From NCBI GenBank assembly GCA_023213315.1, contig JAKCPI010004981.1:310001-374000 (forward strand): a stretch of 64,000 bases of DNA, written 5' to 3'. The position numbers were made by a program, and so were the translations under genes. Shown here piece by piece: positions 33,121 through 42,688 of the stretch. The notes below the pieces were generated by a model, which was not told the origin of the DNA, did not search any database, and worked only from the letters and a program-made list of their open reading frames with translations. The DNA comes from Euborellia annulipes. Taxonomy: Eukaryota; Arthropoda; Insecta; Dermaptera; Anisolabididae. Within the stretch, counting starts at the first letter, position 1; each line of letters starts with the position of its first letter.

Positions 33121-33516
33121 TTACCTAAAAAGTTTTTTCAGAAATTTCGAAATTTTGTATTTTTTGTCATATTATGATAAATTAATTTATTTTAAAAAGT
33201 TTTTATTCTTTGATATTTTTCGTTAATTTTGAAAAATGTCTTTTTCTCCGTTGATTATTTTAAAAATTATTCAGTTTTCGAAAAAAATGTAATCCAAATT
33301 CCAAGGTATTTATATCACATTTGCAGGTCAAAATTTTATATAGACTATAGGCCTACTTATAAAATTTTTCATTTTTCTTTATGGAACCCTATGACTAAGT
33401 TGTATAACCAGGGAGTGAGAGATGGTGTCCCCTTAAAAATAAAATATTATCTATATTATAAAAAAAATTCAAAAAAATGGTTTTTCAATATTATTTATTT
33501 ATTTTTATCTTTTCAG

Positions 33517-33612
33517 GGGCATTACTAGTGGTCGCTCGCCTTCTACCCCCACCATCGAGCTTGTCGCGTGAGCTGCAACATATCATCAAACTTCGACTCT
33601 CTCTGCAATTAG
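33517..33612 (+). other. Exon-like unit B2
   Basis: The acceptor is ATCTTTTCAG and the donor TTAG|GTAGGC, 96 bp. It shares the start pattern (ACTAGTGGTCGC versus GCTAGAGGTCTC) and the CTCTCTCTGCA end with other B units but is stopped in the frames open in B1 and B4, which argues against coding. Confidence 0.5.
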
Positions 33613-34382
33613 GTAGGCATAATTATTATTCTTTTCTTTAAATATTTGATTATTATGAAATGGTTCACAAGCTGTCAAGCTCTCTCTTTCTCTTTCTCTC
33701 GAGCCTTTGATTGTGACCTTATAATATTACTAATAATACTAAATTTTCACAAAAAAATATTAAAATATTTTTCTCATTACTCACTGCTCTATAATTATTA
33801 AATATCTAACTATTTAAAAAAAATCGTAAATAATGCAGCAAATTCTAATTCATTTGGGGATTTTTATATTTTTTTTATGGAAGAAAAATTTTTTTTTCAT
33901 GTTAATATTTACTTCATATCCACTTTAATAAATTATTCTTCAGCTTGTGACCTTTTTAAATAATCATTGGTTATTTTTACTTTCGACTAATAGACTAGAA
34001 TAATTATTTTTTTGAGTTATTAACAAATTCTCATCTCTGAATAAACAATAATTTTTTTAATTTTTTTTTAATAATTAAAGGAATTGGAACCTTCTTTGGG
34101 ATTTATTTAACAGGGGGGTGTGATTTTTTAGGGTGGCTGAATAAATTAGGTCTTTTAAAAATATTTAAAAAGATGATTTATATTATGAAAATTGAATTTT
34201 TCATTTTTTTATTTAATATTTCATTAGCTAAGATACTGTATTTAAACCGGATATTGGGAAGGGATTATGGGTTAATTAAAAAATTTTATAAAAAAAAAAA
34301 TAATCTTTATTGAATATATACAACTTTTCTTAAGTTAATACAATAACATAGGAAATAATAATTAAATATTTCTTTGTTTCAG

Positions 34383-34589
34383 AAGAGAAAAAAACATCCA
34401 AGTGCGTCATCTTCATTAGCAAATAATCAACTCATACGCAAAAGAAAATTTTATTTTTATAACTGTGAGCCGATAGAAGAGAGCAAGCAAAGTGTTTTAG
34501 TTGCAATCAGCCCGAGCCAGCAGCAAGTCGACTGAGCCCAGCCAGCTCTCTATGAAAAGCGCCTCTCTCTTACTTTGCGTTGTTGAGAG
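34383..34589 (+). other. Exon-like unit C1
   Basis: The acceptor is TTTCTTTGTTTCAG and the donor GAGAG|GTATTA, 207 bp. It begins AAGAGAAAAAAACATCCAAG and contains CAATCAGCCCGAGCCAGCAG. All frames are stopped. It is nearly identical to C4 (55844-56046). The upstream 150 bp (GGATATTGGGAAGGG, AATCTTTATTGAAT) is also shared with C3 and C4, so the duplication covers exon and flank. Confidence 0.55.
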
Positions 34590-34803
34590 GTATTAAATTA
34601 ATGACATTTTTAATTTTAATCGAATTTTATTGATAAAAGAAAATAAATATCAAATATTTTGCACTGAAACTCCCACTTGATTCATAATTTAAATAAATTT
34701 GTTATAAATGAGAATTTCAATTTTTTTTTTAAATCTTTTATATAGTCTTAATTAAAATACATGTAAAATTATAAATAATTTTGTATTATTATCTCTGTTA
34801 TAG

Positions 34804-34907
34804 ATTCTCGCTCACTGCCTCTTGAAATTGACTCAACTCCATCCAGAGCGATCAGACTTTAGATCTCGCAAGTGGCTTCAATAGCAACATCTCAATCTTC
34901 CTACCAG
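34804..34907 (+). other. Exon-like unit A2, paralogue of A1
   Basis: The acceptor is TGTTATAG and the donor CCAG|GTAATT, 104 bp. Entered in phase 1 after a G it encodes DSRSLPLEIDSTPSRAIRL and then TAG at 34860-34862. The pattern matches A1 with one internal gap. The intron downstream also matches the one after A1 (ATGCCGAGAGGGA at 31920 and 34958). Confidence 0.5.
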
Positions 34908-35294
34908 GTAATTAAACATCATTCATTTCTTCATCCCTTGTCAATTAATAATTAAATATGCCGAGAGGGATGGGGACAAATAACTTTCAATTAATTTCTC
35001 TCCATAGAATTTTCCATAAAAATCACTGGATTTTGTTTTTTATTATCTAATTAAAAAAAAAAAAAAAAAGTAAAAAACATCTTGTCAGTTAATATCATTT
35101 CTCATTTAATATATAATCTATAGGAAAGAATAGATTTAACTTTAGAAAATTAAAAAAGAAAATATTTCAAACTCCTTAGTAATTTATTTAATATGGGTGA
35201 TTTTTTAGGGTGGCTAGGATAAAATAAGTCTTTTAAAAATATTTTAAATATCAGATTTATTCTTTTGTTTTTAAGAGGGATGGAGGGAACAAAA

Positions 35295-35515
35295 AAAATT
35301 GAGTTAACCACGGAATATTGTTTCAAATGCTATAATTAATAGTATTTTTTATGAAATATGTCCTAAAAAAATTTATATTTAATGTTACTTGTACAATTGA
35401 CAAAAAAATGATATATAATCTAATCAAAACAAGGTAAATCAGAAAAACTTTAATGTTAATTTTCTCAAATCTTGATACCTGGCGCTTGACACACTAATGC
35501 GTAACAGGGTCTAAA
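35295..35515 (-). repeat. Inverted copy of the 56.07-56.73 kb region, lacking its hAT insertion
   Basis: GAGTTAACCACGGAATATTG to GACACACTAATGCGTAACAG is the reverse complement of 56075-56728 with the 450-bp element 56158-56607 absent. The empty site reads GATTATATATCATT on the minus strand around 35400. Confidence 0.65.
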
Positions 35516-35799
35516 TTATCTAACAGCGTCATAACGAGGGCGTGGCAAAACAGGCGCCTGCCACGGGCGCAGCTGGGCTGGGGCGCAAATCAAAGGAGAC
35601 CGACCAAATTGGGAGTTGCATGTGGTTTTTATTTACCACAATTTTAATCATTGAGTCGCTACGGGGGAGAGGGGGGATTGTCTCCGACATTTATATCAGC
35701 CCATCCCCCCCACCACAGTGGTCCGATACTTCATCTCTTTTTTCTTTTTTTTTAATACACTCATACTTTTTTCCCATTCACACTCTCATTCACACACAC

Positions 35800-35980
35800 A
35801 TACACACAGTCTTTTCGGCAACTTAGGCCATTTAAGACTTAAACGATAACCGTTATTATGAATACATTTGGTATCCAAATGGCTTAAATAAAATCATCGG
35901 ACTGTCTGGGATCCGAACCCTCGACCCTACGTATACAAGGCAGGCGCGCTACTAACTACGCCAAGTCCGAGGGCTTTTCT
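35800..35980 (-). repeat. tRNA-derived SINE (minus strand)
   Basis: On the minus strand 35893-35972 reads CTTGGCGTAGTTAGTAGCGC (A-box-like) and GTCGAGGGTTCGGATCCCAG (B box). The body TAAACGATAACCGTTATTAT and CTTTTCGGCAACTTAGGCC is also found at 5550-5620 without the head. It is a SINE family. Confidence 0.6.
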
Positions 35981-36337
35981 TTCAAAACGTACATAAATTT
36001 TTCCTTTGGAGATGCACAAGTAAAAAGCCCACATTATCCCGATCTATCAGTAGCATTTTTAGTTTTGCGTGGCCCATCGCCTTTGAAGTTTGAGAATTTT
36101 CACAATTTTCTTAAAATAAGGGAATGTTTAATTCCCTTTGATTATCTCCACAATGGATGGTCTAAATTAATTTTACATTCCAATTAAATAGATATTTATT
36201 ATTTAGAATCTTTTATTGATAAAAATTATCTTAAAGAATTCATTAAAGATCTAATAAAAAAAGTTAGATTTTTAATAACCCTATCTTCGTCAATTTTAAT
36301 TATGTTTAAAGCATCGGAATGTTTAAATGTTTCTCGT

Positions 36338-36412
36338 TCTTGGGTCATAGCACAGTGGTAGAGTATCCCCCCTCTTGTGCTAGGGGTTTAAACAATATTC
36401 CGTGGGCTAATT
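36338..36412 (+). repeat. tRNA-like SINE head, decayed
   Basis: GGGTCATAGCACAGTGGTAG is a good A box. The B-box region (GGGGTTTAAACAATATTCC) is degraded. It is related to 6124-6205 on the minus strand (TAGCACAGTGGTAGAATGCT). Confidence 0.5.
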
Positions 36413-36450
36413 TGGATAGAATAATGACATGCGCCTTGAATTCTAATTCT

Positions 36451-37205
36451 AAAGAGAGATTGATTAAATTGTATCATCTGTCAAAGTTCCTCAGCATAAA
36501 TCTGTTCATATTTTTAATTTCACTATTATTTGTCATCATCGATTATATAAAATTATATTTAACAAATGTGTGAGTATGTTTAGTCAAATACTAGGAAATT
36601 GAGGTATTGAATATTAATATCTTATTTAAATGAATAGATCTTGAAAATTATTTAAATAAAATGAAATACAGGGTGTCGGAGTTATCAAAAGAAATTTCAA
36701 TTACTCGATTTTCTTTTTTAAAGAATTTAACTGTTTAAAGATATTGCATCCTCCTTAGGTATTTATTCAATTTAAGGGTGAGGCTATGGCCTTTTTAAGT
36801 CTTAAAAAAAAATTTAAATTTAATATTTAATATTGAACGTGCGACACGAAGTAAAATTTCCCTCCTCTGCCTGCGGTTCAGGTTGTTAGAAAGCTGAGGG
36901 ATGCTAGTCGATTTATAGAAATCTCTCTTTGCTAAGAATCTTTGTCTAAAATTTTATCTTTTTACTTTTTTTACGCAATAGATCAACTACTTGAAAATTT
37001 CAAAACGTGAAAGGGATAAACTTTGAGGTTATAGGGGGTGCGAGAGTAAAGATAATTATATCAGATAATCAAACAAATTTTGCCTCCTCCTTTGAAATTT
37101 ATTAATAAAGAATCTTTTTTAAGGGGGTTTGATTAAAATATTCCTATATACTGTAGTTAAAAAGAATATTTGGAAAAAGGATTAAGGGACAAATAAAACA
37201 AATAT
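36451..37205 (+). repeat. Segmental duplicate, copy 1 (pair with 52982-53800)
   Basis: AAAGAGAGATTGATTAAATT through GGATTAAGGGACAAATAAAA is repeated at 52982-53800 in the same orientation, with small indels and a divergent patch near 53400. Copy 1 leads into unit C2. Copy 2 is joined to a fragment of the B4 downstream region instead. Confidence 0.7.
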
Positions 37206-37292
37206 TTGATAAAATAATCTTTATTGTAAAATATGGTAATACAAGAAGATAAAAAATAATATTAATAAATAAATATTTCTATTTTGTTTCAG

Positions 37293-37444
37293 AAGGAGCT
37301 TTTAGGCAATCCATGTGAGTCTTCCTTATCATCACAGAAACTCAATTTTTTTTTTTTTAAATTCTGAACTGATCTTCATCTCTACTATTGCGATGATGTT
37401 AGTGAGAATAAAATGTCACACACACCACATCTCGCACTTAAAAG
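37293..37444 (+). other. Exon-like unit C2
   Basis: The acceptor is TATTTTGTTTCAG and the donor AAAAG|GTATTT, 152 bp. It is shorter and more diverged than C1, C3 and C4 but keeps the ATCCATGTGAGTC and GAGAATAAAA segments and both splice borders. Confidence 0.5.
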
Positions 37445-37606
37445 GTATTTATTATTTGTATATTTCACTTTCATAAAGGGTTAACATTTCATTTTTATAT
37501 TTTTTTGTTAATTCTCTTTCTCCTTATTAACACATATATACACACACCCCAACATACGAATCCTATTTAGTAAGAAAAAAAGTAATAATAATTTTATCTT
37601 TTACAG

Positions 37607-37699
37607 AGGTGGTTATTGCTAGAGGTCGACTTCTCACTTCATCATCTTCCTTGTCGTTTGAGCATCAACGTCTCAGGGCCACTCTACTCTCTGCTTTTG
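37607..37699 (+). other. Exon-like unit B3
   Basis: The acceptor is ATCTTTTACAG and the donor TTTTG|GTAAGT, 93 bp. It starts AGGTGGTTATTGCTAGAGGT, most like B4. It lies only 162 bp after C2, so C2-B3 would make a short intron. Confidence 0.5.
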
Positions 37700-38236
37700 G
37701 TAAGTCTTGACAATCAAATTTTCACAATTTCATTTTCCTGGGAAAGGTCATTTTTTCTTTTTTAAAATCCCGGGTATGAAAACTCCCTTATTTTATATTT
37801 TATTATCATTTAAATCTACAAAAGTCTCCCTCTCTTTCTCTTTTTTGATTCGGGTTCCACCAGTTAGTTTTTATTGAATGGGTGGGCTGCTTTTTTACTT
37901 TCTCTTACCTATATGTTTATGTTTCATTTTCATAAAGGGTTAACATTTTATTTTTGTATTTTCTTCATTAACATATATTTATAAAATTATCCTTTTGTTA
38001 ATGATGAAACCAGAGGGTGATAAGGGGTGTACATTAGGCTTGATAATGGGTGTACATTAGTGTGGTTCTTAGCTATAGGTATGGTTTTCTGAAAGTTTAA
38101 AATTTGCTCCTCCCAACCCTCCAAAAAAAACAAACAAAAATTAAGAATCAAAAGGTCAAACACTCAATCCTGCCCTTAGCTTGAAATCTGTCTATGTATT
38201 AATTTAATCAATTTCTCAATGTTCATTATTCACACA

Positions 38237-39747
38237 TCAATGAGGCTTATTAAAAATTCGTAGTGCACTTAGGCGATCGAGATCGGTTTTGTAGTTACAA
38301 GCTTGCTTTTTATATCTTTGTATTGCAATCATCTCTACAAATTCCCTTCTAAAATTGTGTTGATCTTGGTAGAGAATTTGGAAATTCTTAAAATCGAAGG
38401 GATGATGTTTTTCGTATGCATGACAAGCTAAGGCTGTATTTTGCTTTTTATTTATCACAGATAGTTCGTGCTCGCGAATGCGTTGACCAACCTTACGTGT
38501 ACTTGTCCCTATGTAGACAACAGAACATTTTTCTTCCTGGGAACCCAGACAATCTATTTTGTACACTATATTAGACTTATTTTGAAGGAGGATTTTTTCT
38601 TTTTGATTGAATGCAAATTCTAATGTGCTGGTGGGTTTAAAAGCAATTTGGATTGTTTCACTGGACAGAATATTTTTGAGCTGGTGGCTGATTTTCGGAT
38701 AATAATCCAGCGAAAAGAAGATTTTTTTACAATCGTCTGCATTATGAACTCGATCTCTCACGCCTATGTCTTTTTCTCTGATTAATTTGTTTACAAGTGC
38801 CTTAGGGTATCCAATGTCTCGACAAATGCTTCTTATTTTCCGAAAAGTTTCTTCCCAAAAGGCCTCATGGCTAATTTTAGTCGTTTGGCTTTCTTTTCGA
38901 TACCAATTTAGGATTATGTTGCCCTCATCCATTCTAATTAAAGTTGTATCTAAGAAATTAATTTTCCCATCCTTTTCGATTGCATATGTAAATTTCAAAT
39001 GTTTGTCATATGAATGTAGATTTCTTAGCACATTTTCAATGTTGTCTTTTCTTAGAAAACAAATGGAGTCGACGATATAGCGAAAAAAGAAGTCGAGATC
39101 CATTTTTCTAATTATTTCTTCCTCTAGATCTTCGAGGACGAGATTAGAATAAAAAGGCGCGGTGCTGTTCCCCATGGTTTGACCGGAGTTTAATTTATAG
39201 ATTTTTTGTTCGAATTGAAAAAAATTAGCATCCATGGTTATTTTTACACCCCCTAGAAATAAGTCTTGCGACAGAGTAGTGAAAGGGCTGATTTCACTCC
39301 ACCGTTTTTTTTTATAATTTCGATGACTTTGGAGTTTTGTATGTTTGTATACAGGGAGGTAATGTCAAAAGACGCAAGTATTTGGCCTTGTGGTACTTTT
39401 AGATGTTTAATTTTTTCGATGAAATCGAAAGAGTCCTTGATATAAAATTCATTTCTCCCGATTGCATTTCTAAGGATGGAGGCAATAAATTTACAAAGCT
39501 TTTCAGTCGGAGCGTTATTGTTACTAACAATTGGCCTTAAAGGATGGTTTTCTTTGTGAATTTTTAGCGTTCCATATAATCTGGGGATGTTTGCGGCGGT
39601 AGTGTAAAATTTTTTATAATCTTGATTAGTTATCAATTTTTTATCTAGCAATTTTTTAAAAAAATTGTTGCTACGTTTCATAAAGATATCTGTGGGATTA
39701 TTAGAGATGTTCGTAAATTTGTCATTACTCAGGATTATATTATTCAT
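38237..39747 (-). pseudogene. Penelope-like element: reverse transcriptase plus GIY-YIG endonuclease, frameshifted
   Basis: On the minus strand 39747-39253 encodes the palm region (RLYGTLKIHKENHPLRPIVS, then SFDITSLYTN with the motif A aspartate). After a one-base frame change near 39247 (TYF to LGGVKITMD), 39235-38237 continues with GQTMGNSTAPFYSNLVLEDL, the motif C region read as IVDS instead of YVDD, and a C-terminal GIY-YIG nuclease (VYKIDC...VVYIGTSTRKVGQRIREHE). RT plus C-terminal GIY-YIG defines the Penelope group. The N-terminal part is missing and the catalytic site altered, so it is inactive. No terminal repeat or hammerhead was found adjacent. Confidence 0.92.
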
Positions 39748-40080
39748 TTTATCTATATAATTATTTTTTTCAATAAAAATCTAACAATTCGCCTTATCGG
39801 CCTTTATCAATAATAATATGGTATATTGTTGTTGATGTGTAAATATTGTTTAATTTTAGACACCGGGAGTTGAGAAAAAAATAATTTCTATTAAATATCT
39901 ATATTATCGCGCCTTCTAAAGCTATGTCAAATTAGTTTTTAAATTGTTTTTGCTATGTGACTATTTTCCCGACACTAAAAAAATGTAGTAGGCCTATTAT
40001 CCAAACAAATTTCATGACTCAAGAAATTCGTTGGAACAAATTTTTTTATCATTAAATTTCATTTAAAAAAGTCAATTTTT

Positions 40081-41314
40081 TACTTTCTCTTACCTATATA
40101 TGTTAATATATATAGATGAAGTATTGGATTCAGGTCAAAAATTCGATGTCGAGATTTTGATGGATATACACGAAAAATCTTATGTAGCAAGGACAGTTAA
40201 CAACTTTCTCTTACCCTTGTTAAGAGAAAGTTGTGTACTGTGCGACCAGATACACCAGATTTTTACTTCTTATTAAAAGTAAATTATACGATTTCTATTA
40301 CGTAAAATTGAATTTTTGATTTTTAATTTTACTTTCTCGTACCCTATATATTAAATATATAGAGAGAGAAAGTATTGCGATCATGTCAAAAATTCGATGT
40401 CGAGATTTTGATGGATATACATGTTTTGAGGTCCCCTGAGTCCAAAAAAGTGGGTCCCGCAAATTGGTCTGTGTGTGTGTGTGTGTAACGATTTTTAGCA
40501 TGAAGGAATTAAGCTACCGGATTGAAATTTTATATTTAACTTAGGTACCTTCCCACACGCTCAAAATAAGCTTTTGAACAAAATCGGCCAAAAAGTACTA
40601 GTACTTTACTGATGTACTTTTTCAGTTTTTTTCGATTTTCTCAAAATTCCCTCCAAGGATTTTTTTAAAATTCATAAATCAACTATATTTTAGATGCTCT
40701 TTAAAATGTATATTCTCATTTTGCCGTTGAAATCTTCTGAAGACCACTTTACTCTTGTTCTTCATAGGAAAGAGAAATGGTTGCCATGGTAACCGAATTT
40801 AAATCTTTTTCTTTTTATTAGATTAAAAATCAATTATTATTTAAATTCCCATTTATTTTTATTTTATTTCTGTCTTTAATTGTTTCGGAGAAAACATATA
40901 TATCTCTCTCTCTCTCACTTGCAAACATTATCTTCTATCTCTCCGCCTTCTCTCATAGGCCTAATGTTAATTTCCTATAGGGATTTGTATGTTAATTTCG
41001 ATTCAAAAGGGGGTCCCCTTTGGAACTTTTTACGCGTTTAAAAATTTTTTTTCCAATTCTTATGAAATTTTGTATTTATTTACGATTCTATATTGTGTAT
41101 AAAATGTCCAAATATGAGATTAAAATTTTGAAAAATAACCATAGTTTATTTCAAGCAGTCAACATTTAAAATGCAAGTTTGAAACTAAGGTGCTATGGGA
41201 AACTAAATATATCTCGACACAAAAAATCTGGTGTGACCAGCACGGTGCACAACTTTCTCTTACCGAAGGGTAAGAGAAAGTTGTGTGCTGTGCGCCAGTC
41301 ACACCAGATTTTTT
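40081..41314 (+). repeat. R1 family copies: a truncated head and a near full-length copy ending in a hairpin
   Basis: A short copy (40081-40264) ends in its own hairpin and is followed by a full copy from about 40322. The full copy ends in the hairpin 41221-41314 (AATCTGGTGTGACC ... stem ... CACACCAGATT). R1 has no ORF, no obvious TIR and no recognised class. Its hairpin and head also occur as separate pieces across the window. Confidence 0.75.
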
Positions 41315-41522
41315 TTTAAATTTAGCCCAAATAACACATTCATAATAGAGTCAAATAATTATTCTGCAAATATAAATATTCCAATATTAGGATTAAAATT
41401 AAAAAGGATATTTGTGAAAGGATTAAGGGATAAAGAAAACAATGATTTAATAAAATAATCTTATTGAATATTTAATGATTGAATAGGATAAAAATTAATA
41501 GCTAAATATTTCTTTGTTTCAG

Positions 41523-41726
41523 AAGAGACCTTAGAAAAAAACATCCATGTTCGTCATCATTATTCATCATTATTATAAAATAAACAGCACATACGCAATT
41601 GCAAATTATTTTAAAAAAAGTAATCTCGAGGAAGGAGCTATCTCTGTGCAAAAATCATTTCCTCTATTGCGATTCCATTAGTGAGAATAAAAGGACACAC
41701 ACCCCTCATCTCACTCCAATTAAAAG
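41523..41726 (+). other. Exon-like unit C3
   Basis: The acceptor is TTTCTTTGTTTCAG and the donor AAAAG|GTATTT, 204 bp. It starts AAGAGACCTTAGAAAAAAAC and aligns with C1 and C4. Its middle (GCGATTCCATTAGTGAGAAT) aligns better with C2, so it bridges the two subtypes. Confidence 0.55.
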
Positions 41727-42158
41727 GTATTTATAATTTGCATATTTCATTTTCATAAAGGGTATTTTCTTTCTTAACATATATTTATATAATTATCCTT
41801 TTTTGGTTGATAAGGGGTGTACATTAATGTGGTTCTTAGCTATAGATATAGTTTTCTGAATGTTTAAAATTTGCTGCTCCCAACCCCTAATTCTGTTCCC
41901 ATCAACAAATAAAAAGGGTGTGCAAAATTTCAAGTCAATTGGACAACTTGTAGGGGTCCCACAAACGCCTTGAATTTGCAACATAGGGTATACGAAACGA
42001 TCGATTTCGTTTAAAAAGCGGTAAAAAAAATTATTTTCGAATGTATCCCTAATAAATAAATAAATACAAAAAAGAACCATAGGAAGTATTTTATCTTTTT
42101 ATTTGGGGGTGAGTTTTAGGAGTGGATTAATTAAGAGCCATGAATCATTACATGGAAC

Positions 42159-42215
42159 ACTTTCTCTCTCTCTCTCTCCCTCTCTGTCTCTCTCTCTCTC
42201 TGTCTCTCTCTCTCT
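42159..42215. repeat. (TC)n microsatellite
   Basis: An almost pure CT tract with two GT interruptions. An ORF from 42103 crosses it and has no recognisable domain. Confidence 0.9.
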
Positions 42216-42688
42216 GAAGGATTTTCAATATCTGTCTGGTGCTTTGTATATATTTGAATGCCATGCATCATTCTTAAAAGTAATGAAATTGAATGTATAT
42301 TTTGTAATGTTGATGAAAGTGCCCAATTTTAAAAACAAAGATTACTTTATAGGTCAAATGTATTTTATTTATTATTTGGTAAATGTAAAAGCTACTTATA
42401 TATTAATATCGAATAATTTACATATGTTAAAGCCTAAAAGGCGTAATCAAGCCCTGTTGGCGCGGTCTCCTCTTGTCTGCTTATCGTGTTTTATTAATTT
42501 AAAAGCTTGCCGGCCTGGTCGGAAGTTCTTAGGGGTGGATGCACTCTTGCGCTCATTCTCTGCCCCTCATATATTATTTTATTTTCTATGTGTAGCTTTC
42601 AGTGTTCTCATTATTTCAATTTTTGGATGCCTATCTGGGACCGTTAGGCTTGGTTCATCTTTATACTGGGCAGCGGCGATCGTGGTAG

